Counted from the stretch's first letter, positions 27,512-37,417 are shown. The stretch: DNA of 64,000 nucleotides from Opitutaceae bacterium (GCA_016711225.1 JADJTK010000013.1:62001-126000); one strand, 5' to 3'. Program-made: numbers and translations. The notes: a model not told the origin generated them from the sequence alone.

Positions 27512-28618
27512 ATGAGTCACGCCGATCTTCATCCGCATTTCGATTCCATCGACGACGCCATCCGCGCTATCGCCGCCGGCCAACTCATCATCGTCACCGA
27601 CGACGAGAGTCGCGAGAACGAGGGCGATCTGGTGATGGCCGCCGGCAAGGCCACCGTGGAGGCCGTCAACCTCATGATCCGCCACGCCGGCGGGCTCATC
27701 TGCGTGCCCTCCACCGGCCATCATCTCAAGCGGCTGGGGGTCGAGCAGATGGTGCGCGAGAACCGCGAGACGCTGCGCACCGCTTTCACCGTGTCGGTGG
27801 ACGCCGCCTCGGGCATCACCACCGGCATCAGTGCCTACGATCGCACGCGGACCATCCAGTTGCTGGCCAGTCCGGATACACGCCCCGACGAACTCGTGCG
27901 CCCCGGCCACGTCTTCCCGCTGCAGGCCCGTCCCGGCGGTGTGCTGGAGCGAGCCGGCCATACCGAGGCCGCCGTCGATCTCGTATCGTTGGCCGGGCTG
28001 GAGCCGACTGCGGTGATCTGCGAGATTCTCAACGAGGACGGTTCCTGTGCGCGGTTGCCCCAACTGATCGAATTCAAGAAGCGCCACGGGCTGGCCCTGG
28101 TATCGATCGCGCAGCTCATCGAGTATCGGCACCGGCGCGAGCCTTTGGTCGAGCGGGTGGCCACTCGCGCCTTTGCCTCCGAGTTTGGCCAGTTCGCACT
28201 GCATGTGTTCCGCAGCAAACTCGATGGGCGCGAGCATCTCGCCTTCACGCTGGGAACGACCGGTCCGGAGCCGACCCTAGTGCGGGTGCACAGCGAAAAT
28301 GTGCTCAGCGACGTCTTTCGTGGTTCAGGGCTGACCGGATACCATTCGCTCACCGAATCGCTGCGCCAGATTGCCGCCGCCGGGAGCGGCGTGGTGCTCT
28401 ACATGCAGCGCGGGCTCACGCTGGGCTCGTCTGCCGCGGATCCGGCGGTGGCACTGGGGCAGCCGCCGCCGATGGGGCTGCGCGACTACGGCATCGGTGC
28501 CCAGATCTTGGTGGCTTTGGGGCTGCGCAAGATCCGGTTGCTTTCCGGCACGGCGGCGCGCCATGTTGTCGGGCTCGAGGGCTACGGGCTGGAGATCGTC
28601 GAGCAGGTGCCGGTTTAA
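27512..28618 (+). CDS. ribB: 3,4-dihydroxy-2-butanone 4-phosphate synthase with inactive GTP cyclohydrolase II domain (RibBX-like)
   Basis: Residues 1 to about 200 are a complete DHBP synthase (TDDESRENEGDLVMAA, GHTEAAVDL), making the four-carbon riboflavin precursor from ribulose 5-phosphate. Residues about 205-368 follow the GTP cyclohydrolase II fold (DYGIGAQILVALGLRKIRLL). However, the RVHSE segment continues NVLSDVFRGSGLTG instead of the zinc-binding pattern with three cysteines, so GTP hydrolysis is unlikely. Such RibBX variants are known. A separate ribA must then exist elsewhere. It is followed by ribH and nusB on the same strand. Confidence 0.9.
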   Translation: MSHADLHPHFDSIDDAIRAIAAGQLIIVTDDESRENEGDLVMAAGKATVEAVNLMIRHAGGLICVPSTGHHLKRLGVEQMVRENRETLRTAFTVSVDAASGITTGISAYDRTRTIQLLASPDTRPDELVRPGHVFPLQARPGGVLERAGHTEAAVDLVSLAGLEPTAVICEILNEDGSCARLPQLIEFKKRHGLALVSIAQLIEYRHRREPLVERVATRAFASEFGQFALHVFRSKLDGREHLAFTLGTTGPEPTLVRVHSENVLSDVFRGSGLTGYHSLTESLRQIAAAGSGVVLYMQRGLTLGSSAADPAVALGQPPPMGLRDYGIGAQILVALGLRKIRLLSGTAARHVVGLEGYGLEIVEQVPV

Positions 28619-28798
28619 GCGGGCGTAGCGCGTACTTGTAGGCCACCGCGCTGAGGTGGCCCTGGAAAGGCCGGCCCCGCCGGCGTCCCGGCCCCGAGGC
28701 ATTCCTCGCTTGTCGGCTGCGGATTCGGATTGCTAGTGCCGGCCGAAGCCGAACCGTGAAGCCCTTTCCCTTTTGCCAACCACCACCATCACCGAGCC

Positions 28799-29272
28799 AT
28801 GAGCCTCCAAGCCCCTTCCGCCCTCGCGATCGACGCCCGCGGCCTGCGCTTCGGCATCGCCGCCGCCCGGTTCAACGCCGGCTACGTCGATGCGTTGCTG
28901 GAGCGTTGCCTGGCCACGTTGACGGCGGCCGGCGCCGCCGCACCGGTGGTCGTGCGCGTACCGGGCTCCAACGAGCTGCCGGTGGCCGTGCAGTTGTTGG
29001 CCGACCACGCCAAGTTCGATGCCCTCATCGCGCTGGGCGTATTGATCCGCGGCGACACCATCCACTACGAGGTGATCGCCAACTCCGCCACGCAGGGGCT
29101 GCAGACCGTCGCCCTCTCGCGCCGCCTGCCCGTGATCAATGGCGTGCTCACCGTCGAAAACGACGCCCAGGCGCACGATCGTTGCCACGGGGCCACCGAT
29201 CGCGGGGCCGAGTTCGCCCGCGCCGCCCTCGAAATGGCCGTTCTTTTCCGCCAACTCCCCCCCACTGAATGA
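28799..29272 (+). CDS. ribH: 6,7-dimethyl-8-ribityllumazine synthase
   Basis: The 157-residue protein carries the lumazine synthase landmarks ARFNAGYVDALLERC, VRVPGSNELPVAVQ, LGVLIRGDTIHYE and NGVLTVENDAQAHDR (the catalytic histidine lies in the GDTxHxE context). It condenses the RibB product with the pyrimidine to give the riboflavin precursor and usually assembles into a 60-mer or pentamer. Its stop overlaps the nusB ATG (ATGA), the common ribH-nusB pairing. ribB lies 180 bp upstream. Confidence 0.95.
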   Translation: MSLQAPSALAIDARGLRFGIAAARFNAGYVDALLERCLATLTAAGAAAPVVVRVPGSNELPVAVQLLADHAKFDALIALGVLIRGDTIHYEVIANSATQGLQTVALSRRLPVINGVLTVENDAQAHDRCHGATDRGAEFARAALEMAVLFRQLPPTE

Positions 29273-29715
29273 GCAACCCGATCCAACAACGACGCGACGG
29301 CCGAGTCGCCGCCGTCCAGTTTCTCTATTCCTGGGAGCTCAATCGCCCCGAGGATCTCGCCAACGCCTTGGCGCTGTTTTTCCCGGAGATGGAGCAACCG
29401 CGCGACTACTACGGCTTCGGCGAGGAGCTCATGCATGGCACCATCGAGCATGTCTCCGAGATCGACAGCCACATCCGCGCCCTGGCGCAGAACTGGGATT
29501 TCGAGCGGATCGCCAAAATCGACCTGACGATCATGCGGGTGGCCATCTTCGAGATGCTTTACCGCAAGGACATTCCGCCGGTGGTCTCGATCAACGAGGC
29601 GATTAACCTCTCCAAGGAGTTCTCCAACATGGATGCCAAGCGCTTCATCAACGGCATCCTCGACCGACTCAAGGACCAGATCGGCCGCGACGCCCGCAAA
29701 AAGCAGGACGAATAA
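29269..29715 (+). CDS. nusB: transcription antitermination factor NusB
   Basis: The 148-residue all-helical protein has the NusB opening QQRRDGRVAAVQFLYSWEL and the C-terminal signature PPVVSINEAINLSKEFSN...KRFINGILDRL. It binds boxA RNA with S10 during rRNA transcription. Translation is likely coupled to ribH through the ATGA overlap. Frame and length are normal. Confidence 0.95.
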   Translation: MSNPIQQRRDGRVAAVQFLYSWELNRPEDLANALALFFPEMEQPRDYYGFGEELMHGTIEHVSEIDSHIRALAQNWDFERIAKIDLTIMRVAIFEMLYRKDIPPVVSINEAINLSKEFSNMDAKRFINGILDRLKDQIGRDARKKQDE

Positions 29716-29750
29716 ACCGGGCGAGCATGGGATGACCGGACTCGGAATGT

Positions 29751-29825
29751 TTAACCGCAAAGAACGCAAAGATCGCAGAGAAACAGGCCCGCTCCCTTTG
29801 TGCTCTCTGCGTTCCTTGCGGTTAA
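29751..29825. repeat. 29-bp imperfect inverted repeat between nusB and ftsY
   Basis: The left arm starts TTAACCGCAAAGAACGCA (29751) and the right arm ends CGTTCCTTGCGGTTAA (29825). They pair over about 29 bp with few mismatches around a short loop. It has the look of a small non-autonomous palindromic element and lies between two housekeeping genes, where it could also attenuate transcription. Confidence 0.8.
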
Positions 29826-29882
29826 CTTCTCTGTTCCGTTCTTCTGAACGCCCACCCTCCCGACTCTCGCTCCACAGAATCC

Positions 29883-30803
29883 ATGTTTGGTCTCTTCAAG
29901 AAATTTAAGGATGGGCTGACCAAGACGGCGCAGAAATTCGCCGCCAGTGTGGGCGGGATTTTTGGGCAGAAGCCCATTGATGCCGCCACGCTCGACCAGC
30001 TCGAGGAGGCGCTTTTTGGCGCCGACTTCGGCGTCGAGACCACCGCGGAGATTCTCGAGGAGATCCGCGCCGCGTATAAGAAGGACAAGAACCTGCACGG
30101 CCGCGATGCCGCCGCCATCGGCGCAGCGGTGCTGCGCCGGGTCCTGGCCGGCTCCGAAGGCGTGCTCGGCCCGGTGGGCAATTCGCCCACGGTGATCGCG
30201 CTCATCGGCGTGAACGGTTCGGGCAAGACCACCACTTGCGCCAAGCTCGCCTGGAAACTCAAGCAGGACGCCGCCAGCGTCACGGTGGGGGCGTGCGACA
30301 CCTTCCGGGCAGCCGCCAACGAGCAGTTGCGCTCCTGGTGCGACCGCCTCGACCTCGAACTGGTTGCCAGTCAGCACGGGGCCGATTCGGCCTCGGTTGC
30401 CTTCGACGCCATGGCCGCCGCCAAGACGCGCGGTCGCGATTATCTGTTGCTGGATACTGCGGGCCGCTTGCACACCAAGACCAATCTCATGGACGAGTTG
30501 GCGAAGGTGCGGCGCGTGCTCCAGAAACATGACCCGGCCGCCCCCCACCACAGCTGGTTGGTGCTCGACGGCAGCCACGGCTCCAACGCCATCGAGCAGG
30601 CGAAGGAATTCCACCGCGCCTTTGGGCTCACCGGGCTGGTCGTCACCAAGCTTGACGGCACCGCGCGTGGCGGGGCGCTGGTGGGCATCTACCGGCAGTT
30701 GAAGTTGCCGGTATATTTCCTCGGCTTTGGCGAGCAGCCCGAAGATCTGCAGCCCTACACGGTCGACAACTACGTGAAGGCCGTTTTCGGACTGGAGAGC
30801 TGA
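29883..30803 (+). CDS. ftsY: signal recognition particle receptor FtsY
   Basis: The 306-residue SRP-GTPase has a short N-terminal N domain without the long acidic A domain. G1 is GVNGSGKTTTCAKLA (residues about 107-121), followed by DTFRAAANEQLRSW, DTAGRLHTKTNLMDEL, TKLDGTARGGA and GFGEQPEDLQPY. It docks ribosome-SRP complexes to the Sec translocon at the inner membrane. The ATG at 29883 follows the inverted repeat by 57 bp. It is intact. Confidence 0.97.
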   Translation: MFGLFKKFKDGLTKTAQKFAASVGGIFGQKPIDAATLDQLEEALFGADFGVETTAEILEEIRAAYKKDKNLHGRDAAAIGAAVLRRVLAGSEGVLGPVGNSPTVIALIGVNGSGKTTTCAKLAWKLKQDAASVTVGACDTFRAAANEQLRSWCDRLDLELVASQHGADSASVAFDAMAAAKTRGRDYLLLDTAGRLHTKTNLMDELAKVRRVLQKHDPAAPHHSWLVLDGSHGSNAIEQAKEFHRAFGLTGLVVTKLDGTARGGALVGIYRQLKLPVYFLGFGEQPEDLQPYTVDNYVKAVFGLES

Positions 30804-30817
30804 GGGGACGAACGCGG

Positions 30818-30936
30818 ACGAAGCTCTTGCGAGCTTCGCTACGGGGGAGGGTGTGGACGTAGCGACGTTCGCCAGAACGTCGGGATCGGGGAGCCGTGCG
30901 GAGGCTTGAAGACGAAGCTCTAGCGAGCTTCGCTAC
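30818..30936. repeat. three REP-like palindromes of two families
   Basis: At 30818-30842 and 30912-30936 are copies of ACGAAGCTC(T), four-base loop, GAGCTTCG, CTAC. At 30859-30881 is GTAGCGACGTTC, GCCA, GAACGTC. They fill the gap between ftsY and the DUF2064 gene. The GTAG start of one type is the complement of the CTAC end of the other. Confidence 0.85.
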
Positions 30937-30996
30937 GGGGGAGGCCGGACGAGATCGGAGTCGTCAGGGAGCGGCGGCGCTGCAAGCCTTCGCCGT

Positions 30997-31632
30997 ATGG
31001 AAGCTCCCACACTCGTGCAGCTGCTGGATTATCCCGAGGGCGATTGGCTGCCGGCGCAGTTGCGCCACGAGTTGGGCGATCCGTTCGCGACGCGTATCGT
31101 GCGGCTGCTGGCGGAACTGCAATTGGCGCATTTGCCGCAAGCTTGGCCGACGGAGCTGCATGTGGCGCCGGGCGAGCGGGTGGCCGACGTGCGGCAGTGG
31201 CTGGGCGCCAAGCCGATCACGGTCCATGCGCAGTTGACGGCGCCGTGGGGCGAACGGCTGGCTCAGGTGGCGGCCGAGGCGACGGCGCGCCACGAGGGGA
31301 TGGTGATCCTGGTACGCAGCGACTGCCCCTACTGCGAGGGAGAGCAGATCGTGGCGGCGGCGCTGGCCTTGCTCGACCACGACATCGTGCTGGGGCCCGC
31401 CACCGACGGGGATTTTTATCTGCTCGGGCTGCGTCGCTGGCCGGTGGGGCTACTGCATGAGGTGAACTGGGGAACGAACCAAGTGCTCTTCGGCATCACG
31501 CGGCGGTGCGCGGAGTTGGGGCTCACCTACAAGCTGCTCGATCCGCTGGAGCGGGTGGGGAGCGAGGCGGCGTGGGATCGGGCGGTTGCGCGGATCGCTA
31601 AATCAGGCGAGGGGACCAGCCCGGCGGGATAG
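30997..31632 (+). CDS. DUF2064 / glycosyltransferase-A-like protein
   Basis: The 211-residue protein has a nucleotidyltransferase-like fold with SDCPYCEGEQIVAAALALL and the family hallmark DIVLGPATDGDFYLLGLRR, followed by VNWGTNQVL and a short helical tail. DUF2064 proteins resemble GT-A glycosyltransferases (cofC/TIGR04282 group), and the product of this one is unknown. The N-terminal 60 residues are unlike the core and may be lineage specific. Its 3' end is overlapped on the opposite strand by the repeat-derived tail of the kinase gene. Confidence 0.75.
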   Translation: MEAPTLVQLLDYPEGDWLPAQLRHELGDPFATRIVRLLAELQLAHLPQAWPTELHVAPGERVADVRQWLGAKPITVHAQLTAPWGERLAQVAAEATARHEGMVILVRSDCPYCEGEQIVAAALALLDHDIVLGPATDGDFYLLGLRRWPVGLLHEVNWGTNQVLFGITRRCAELGLTYKLLDPLERVGSEAAWDRAVARIAKSGEGTSPAG

Positions 31633-32999
31633 GGCGAGCGAGGAAGGGCCAGGCGCCCACGCGCCGTAGGCTGCACGCGCGCTTGGGAATCCATAGGACC
31701 TATACGTCGTATACGACGTATAGGACCGAGCGGGCCGGGGGATAGGCACGAAACTCCAGCGAGTTTCGCTACGGGGAGCTTGGCGTAGCGACGTTCGCAA
31801 GAACGTGCGGGAAGGCGTGCGGGGCCGAGCACGAAACCCAGCGGCTTCGCTAGGGGAGGCGGGGCGGGCTTCAGCTGCCTGCGCCCGTGGTTGCCGGGGG
31901 AGGGGATCGGCTGGGCGGGCAGGTGCACGGTCACCGTCGTGCCGAGATCGGGCTGGCTGGTGATGGTGACCTGGCCGCCGTGGAGTTCGGCCAGACGCGA
32001 GACGATGGCCAAGCCGAGACCGGAGCCTTGCTGCTCGTGGATACGCCGTTCGAACTGCACGTAGGCGCCGATGTTGGCCACGTGCTCGGGGCGCATGCCG
32101 CGGCCCTGATCGGAGACGTTGATCTCGGTCCAGGTGCCGTCGGTGAGGGTGCGCACGGTGACGGGCCGGCCGGCGGCGGAGAACTTGAAGGCGTTGTCGA
32201 TGAGTTCCTCGACGATCTTGGCGAGATTGGTCTCGGACATGGCGGCCAAGCCGCCCTGAAGGTCGAACTGGAGGTCGGCGAGGCGTCCGGTATCGTGGGC
32301 TTTGCGACGAGCGGCGGTTTCCACCGGGCCGTTGACCGGAATCGAGGCGACTTCGCGCAGGGCGCGGACGCGCTCGGGTTGGACGGTCATCATTTCAATC
32401 TGGGCATAGACCAGAAAGTTCATGATGAGGCGGTGGAGCCGCACCCCGGAGAGCTTGATGTCGTTGCCGAACTCCCGGAGCTCGGCCGCGGTGAGCCCCT
32501 CCGACTCGTTGACGATCATTTCGGCCATTCCGATGATGCCGGTCAGGGGCGTGAGCAGTTCGTGCGGCAACATCATCGAGATGTTGGTGCGCAGCTCGGA
32601 GAGGCGGTGCTCGGCCTCGTCGCGGATCGCCTGCTGCTTGCGCAGGCGGGTGCGCACGACGTCGACAAGCTCATGGAGGCGAAAGGGCTTGGGCAGATAG
32701 TCGTCGGCGCCCAACGACATGCCATGGCGCATGCCCTTGAGGTCGGCGCGGCCGGTCATCAGGACGAAGGGGATGTTGGCCGTATCCTTGTCGGTGCGCA
32801 GGGCGGAGAGCGTATCGTAGCCGTCCATGCCCTTCATGTTGATGTCGCTCACGATCAGGTCGGGACGGACGCTGCGGGCCAACTGCATGCCGCTGATGCC
32901 GTCGTCGGCCTCGTAGACCTCGAAATTTTCCGCTCTGAGGCCGAGGACGATGGCTTCCCGAAGCATGGCTTCGTCATCGATGACAAGAATTTTGGTCAT
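31527..32999 (-). CDS. response-regulator/histidine-kinase hybrid with repeat-derived tail
   Basis: The 490-residue protein starts with a CheY-like receiver (phospho-acceptor D52, D8/D9, T82, K104), then a DHp helix with MLPHELLTPLTGI (H146) and an HATPase_c domain (EELIDNAFKFS, SDQGRGM, GSGLGLAIVSRL). This receiver-first order is typical of soluble hybrid kinases. The kinase fold ends near residue 375 (VHLPAQPIP). The remaining 115 residues translate two REP palindromes and the 26-bp palindrome and run antisense into the DUF2064 gene. The original stop is therefore probably lost near 31870 through repeat insertion or an indel. The signal it senses is unknown. Confidence 0.85.
   Translation of the reverse strand: MTKILVIDDEAMLREAIVLGLRAENFEVYEADDGISGMQLARSVRPDLIVSDINMKGMDGYDTLSALRTDKDTANIPFVLMTGRADLKGMRHGMSLGADDYLPKPFRLHELVDVVRTRLRKQQAIRDEAEHRLSELRTNISMMLPHELLTPLTGIIGMAEMIVNESEGLTAAELREFGNDIKLSGVRLHRLIMNFLVYAQIEMMTVQPERVRALREVASIPVNGPVETAARRKAHDTGRLADLQFDLQGGLAAMSETNLAKIVEELIDNAFKFSAAGRPVTVRTLTDGTWTEINVSDQGRGMRPEHVANIGAYVQFERRIHEQQGSGLGLAIVSRLAELHGGQVTITSQPDLGTTVTVHLPAQPIPSPGNHGRRQLKPAPPPLAKPLGFVLGPARLPARSCERRYAKLPVAKLAGVSCLSPGPLGPIRRIRRIGPMDSQARVQPTARGRLALPRSPYPAGLVPSPDLAIRATARSHAASLPTRSSGSSSL
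31699..31724. repeat. perfect 26-bp AT-rich palindrome
   Basis: Arms CCTATACGTCGTA and TACGACGTATAGG are exact complements with no loop. It is AT-rich against a GC-rich background and related by its CCTATA ends to 21577-21608. It is also translated within the kinase C-terminal tail. Confidence 0.9.
31748..31806. repeat. paired REP-like palindromes
   Basis: A CTAC-tailed copy (31748-31772, ACGAAACTC...GAGTTTCG, CTAC) is followed by a GTAG-headed copy (31785-31806, GTAGCGACGTTC...GAACGT). A degraded third copy begins at about 31830. The same two types are paired at 30818-30881 and, in reverse order, at 54489-54566. Confidence 0.85.
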
Positions 33000-33344
33000 G
33001 GGACGCTGGGTAGTGGGGATACGTGCAAGCTACTCCCCAATCGGCGCTTCCGGGAGCGAATTCTGTTCAAAGAACTATGAAAGGGGGCGTTTCCGCCCCG
33101 GGCCTCTCCAGATCCCGAGCGGGTGCCCAATCGTTCAAAGAAAAATCGTGGGCGCAAAGCGGTCGGACGTTGACTCTCCGGATTTAGCGCCAGCAAACGA
33201 AGGGCATGCTCTCGTAATTAGAGTTAATATCTGAGAAAAATAACTCATTCACACCGTGGAGACGGTTGGCTATTCTCTGCCCGATCCCGTCCACCGATGT
33301 GATGGGAGTAAGCACAACCCCCCAAACCCAAGAGAACGGACCCT
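33000..33344. other. 345-bp divergent intergenic region
   Basis: It lies between the kinase (minus) and the first TonB receptor (plus). It holds a hairpin GGGGCG/CGCCCC at 33084-33099 without a T-run and an unusually AT-rich stretch at about 33214-33250, a plausible promoter zone. A purine-rich AGAACGGA 8 bp before the receptor ATG may be its ribosome-binding site. Confidence 0.5.
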
Positions 33345-36300
33345 ATGACCCGTAAATCTATTACGGCCGGCGCCTATGTCGCCGCAGCTGTATTGTCCCT
33401 CGCGGTTGCGCCGAGATCGCTCGGCCAAGCCGCTCCGGCGGCTGCACCCGCCGCTGGTACGCCCGCCGCTGACGAAGAAGTCGTCCTCCTGTCGCCCTTC
33501 GTTGTCAGCGCTGCTGAAGACAAGGGCTATCGCGCGACCAGCACCCTGGCTGGCACCCGCATCACAACTGACCTGAAGGACGTCGGTTCCGCCATCTCGG
33601 TCATCACCGAGCAGTTCATGTCGGACACCGGCTCCCACAACGCGGAAAACCTGTTGGTGTATGCGACCAACACGGAAGTCGCCGGTCAGGGTGGTTCGTT
33701 TGCCGGTACCGGCGACGGCGCCCAGGCTGGCATGGAGATTAGCTCGAGTCCGGTGGCCAACACCCGCGTCCGCGGCTTGGTCTCGGCCGACAACACCCGC
33801 GACTTCTTCCTCACCGATATTCCGTGGGATTCCTACAATGTCGGCCGCGTCGACCTTCAGCGCGGACCCAACGCCATCCTCTTCGGTATCGGCAGCCCTG
33901 CCGGTCTCGTCAACAGCAGCACCAATCAGGCGGCGTTAAACAACGCCAATAAGGTCGAGGCCGGTCTGGTCAGCTACGGAACGAATCGTCTTAGCGCCGA
34001 CTTCAATCGGGTGCTCCTCGACGACGAGTTGGCTGTCCGCGTGTCGCTCCTGCGCGACGACACCAAGTACAAGCAGACCCCGGCCTACCGCCTCGACAAG
34101 CGTGGTTATGCCGCGTTTCGCTGGGACCCCAAGTTCCTCAAGACCGACAGCGCTCGCACGAGCCTCCGGGCGAATTTCGAGAAGGGCAAGGTTGGCGGCA
34201 GCGCTCCCCGTCTGCCCCCCCCGATGGACGCAATCACTCCGTGGTTCGCGAACCTGAACAAGGCCGGCTACGACATGAGCACGGTCAATTCGACCGACCC
34301 CAAGGTGCTGGCCGCTGATCCGCTCAACCTCGCGGGTTCGGCAAACACCGGCAACGCGAATTACAATGCCTGGCTAGGCTCCACCGGCAATCGCGTGTAT
34401 GACGGCGTGATCATGCAGTGGACCCCGCGCCCGTGGCCAGGGTGGTGCGTTTGCTTCTTCGCCTCGCCAGTGGCCTGATACTGCCTCCGGCGCGGTCTGG
34501 CCGGCCGTCGGCTCCGGTTCGCTGCATCGCGGCATCGCGTTGTACAACGGTTACGCCCAGTCGGCGAAGCTGAACGGCTACCCTATCTCGCCCTTCAAGG
34601 CGAAGTCGCTCACCGACCCGTCGGTCTTCGACTTCTACAACAAGCTGCTCGACGGCAAGAACCAGCGCCAGTGGACTGAGTTCACCGCCTACAACGTGGC
34701 GTTGGAAGAGACGCTCTTCAACAACCGCGTCGGTGTGGAATTGGTCTACGACAACCAGGAATCCGACTGGGGGCAGACTCGTTACCTCTCCGGTGATGCG
34801 ACCGCGATTACGGTCGATATCATGGATACTCTGCTGAACGGGATCCCGAATCCGAACTTCGGCAAGCCCATGGTGGTGGCCAGCGGCGGCGGCGCCGGCG
34901 GCGACTGGACGAACAAGAAGCGCGAAACCATGCGCGCGACCGTGTTCGGTACGCTGGATTTCGCTGACTTCATGGACAAGAAGTCCATGCTGACCAAGAT
35001 CCTCGGCAAGCACACCTTCACTGGTTTGTACACGACCCAGGAAAACACGACCCAGACGCGGACGTGGAAGAACTGGTACCTTGGGAACAACTTTGGCATT
35101 GTGGGCGACTCGGCGGTCAACCAGGCCGTGCGCGACGTGATCGTGCTCGATTACCTGAGCGACTACAGCATGGTCAATCTGACCTCGCCGGCCGGGCTCA
35201 ACCTGTCGAATCTGCAGGGGAAACGCATTCCCGCTGCCGGTACCGCGATGGTGTTCGACAACACGCCCACCGCCGCCTTTGACGCGGTGATTGCGGCCAA
35301 GTTGAACAGCAAAACCGGAATCGTCACTGATCCTATCACCGGAGTGAGCGTCTATCATCCGGAGTACGACAACAACAACATCGCCAATTACAAGGGATGG
35401 CGGCAGATGCCGACGGAGCTGGTGAACAACTTCGCTTTGTTCGGCGACAAGGGCGGCAACTACGGGAGTGCTACCCATACGGTCAGCAAGGTCGACTCCC
35501 AGGCTTTCGTCTGGCAGGGTCATATGCTCGACGACGTGCTCGTGCCGATGGTTGGCTGGCGTAAGGATACGGAGCTGTTCCGCAGCGCCGGTTCGGCGCC
35601 GGTGACTGGCGCCACGAAGGGTGTCGGTCCAATCCGAACGCACCCAAGTGGGTGCTCCCGACCGAACCGATCGCCGACCCGAAGACAGATTTTCGCACCT
35701 ATTCCAAGGAGACCGGTGAGTCGCTCACGTGGAGCGTCGTGGCGAAGAGCCCGAAGTTCATCAACGACAAGCTGCCCTTGGGCCTGAACTTCTCGGTCTT
35801 CTACAACAAGTCGAAGAACTTTCAGCCGGATGCCGGCCGTCTCGACCTCATCGGCAATCGCGTGGCTTCGCCCGCCGGCGACACCAAGGACTACGGCTTT
35901 ACCGTCGCAGCCCTGGACAACAAGTTGACCCTCAAGATCAATTGGTATGAGACCAACATGACCAACGCCACCTTGGGCGGCGCCATTGGCAACTTCTACC
36001 TGATCGGCGCCGGCGAGGCCTGGTGCCAGGCCAAAGCGGTGGATACCCGTGACGGTAAGGGCAGCATGGCCACCGTTTGGGGCACTTCCTCCTCGGGTGG
36101 TGCGGTTCGTTGGCAGCCGGCCGGCAACGGCGGTGTTGATGGCGCCAGCTCGGTCGGTTCGTATACCCAGGCCGAGTTGGATGCTCAATACGCGATCCAG
36201 CAGGCGTCGGTGACCGCGTGGTTCGCCAATCAGATCCCCACCTCGATGCAAACTGCCTGGGGCATGACCGGACTACGCCACCGGCGGCGGCTCGTGGAGC

Positions 36301-37009
36301 AACGTGGTCCGAAGATCGCGATCACCGGCGACACCAGTCGAAGGGTACGGAATTTGAATTGACGGCGAACCCGATCACCGGTTGGGACATCTCGTTCAAC
36401 GCTTCCAAGACGACGGCCAAGCGCCTGAATCTGGCGAAGACTTACTCGGATTGGCTCGATTCCCGTTATGAGTTCTACAAGGGCCCGGGCGGCGACATGC
36501 GCATGTGGGGCAATGGCAACTGGGCCATTCCGGATGATTCCGGTGGCACGGCCCGTGGCAAATTCCAGCTCGAGACCCTGGGCAACTACCACCTCCAACT
36601 GGCGTTGAACAACTCGAACGTGTCGGAACTCCGTCCGTGGCGCTTTAGCCTCACCACTAACTATAGCTTCCAGAACATCGCGTTCCTCAAGGGCGTGAAC
36701 GTGGGCGGCAGCTATCGTTGGGAAGACAAGATCTCCACTGGTTTCCCGGTCATGCAGGATTCGACCGGCGCCTGGAAATACGACGTGAGCCGGCCCTACA
36801 AGGGGCCCTCCGAGGACGCGACCGACTTCTGGATCGGCTACGAGCGCAAGGTTACCGAGAAGCTCAAGTGGCGCGTGCAGTTCAACGTCCGAAATGTCTT
36901 CGGCAGCCGCGAGCTGATCCCGATCACGGTGCAGCCCGATGGCACTGCCGGTTCGTTCCGTATTCCGGAGCCGACCACCTGGACGCTCACCAATACCTTC
37001 ACTTTCTAA
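33345..37009 (+). pseudogene. TonB-dependent receptor 1, frame-broken at several points
   Basis: A signal peptide (to about residue 27) is followed by a TonB-box-like VVLLSPFVVSA. The plug domain has GYRATSTLAGTRI, RGLVSADNTRDFF and GRVDLQRGPNAILFGIGSPA, and the barrel is long. The frame ends at 34478. The barrel resumes from about 34490, shifts near 35630 (PNAPKWVLPTEPI recovered in the new frame), and shifts again between 36270 and 36345. It ends FTF with stop at 37007, the C-terminal aromatic of a barrel. The total of about 1,220 codons is typical of Opitutaceae receptors. Ligand unknown. At least four indels in an otherwise conserved gene. Confidence 0.8.
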
Positions 37010-37384
37010 GGTAGCGGGTTGTTGAAAGTCCAAGACTAGGCACAGAACTTCAAGCCGCACGGGCGCGAGCCAGGGCGGCCTCTTCGCCCAGAGGGGGCGC
37101 AGGGCGCAACTGGCTCGGCCCGCGTGTTCGCGCTCGGCGCCAGCCGAGCCAGCGAGGGACCCTGCGCTCATGGCCTTTGATTGTGGGAGCGCCGAGAATC
37201 AGGAGCGTCTTGCGGGGCGCACCCTGTCGTCCCACCTCCGTGCCGCTGCCCTCCGTCCGGGGCCCGCTCCTTCAGGACGGGCGTTGGGGCCCTGCGATAA
37301 CCCGTAGGCCCGCGGCCTGGCATTTCAGAGATTTCATTGGGCGAAGAATTCTGCGACTTTCGCCCTGCTGCCCGTGTTATCGTC
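37010..37384. other. 375-bp intergenic region
   Basis: No gene was recognised. It contains an inverted pair ACTGGCTCGGC / GCCGAGCCAG within 37107-37152 and other GC-rich patches. The sigma-factor promoter should lie near its end. Confidence 0.4.
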
Positions 37385-37417
37385 GTGAACGAGCCTCCAT
37401 CACCTTCCACCGCTGGA

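Noticed and set aside
27512..28618. Bifunctional RibBA
   Set aside because: The GTP cyclohydrolase half lacks its zinc cysteines, so a bifunctional name is not supported.
26866..28641. A 591-codon plus-strand open frame
   Set aside because: It overlaps the redoxin and RibB genes out of frame and has no recognisable domain.
34430..34500. Programmed frameshift joining the two halves of TonB receptor 1
   Set aside because: No slippery heptamer with a downstream structure was seen, and further unrelated frame breaks occur in the same gene.
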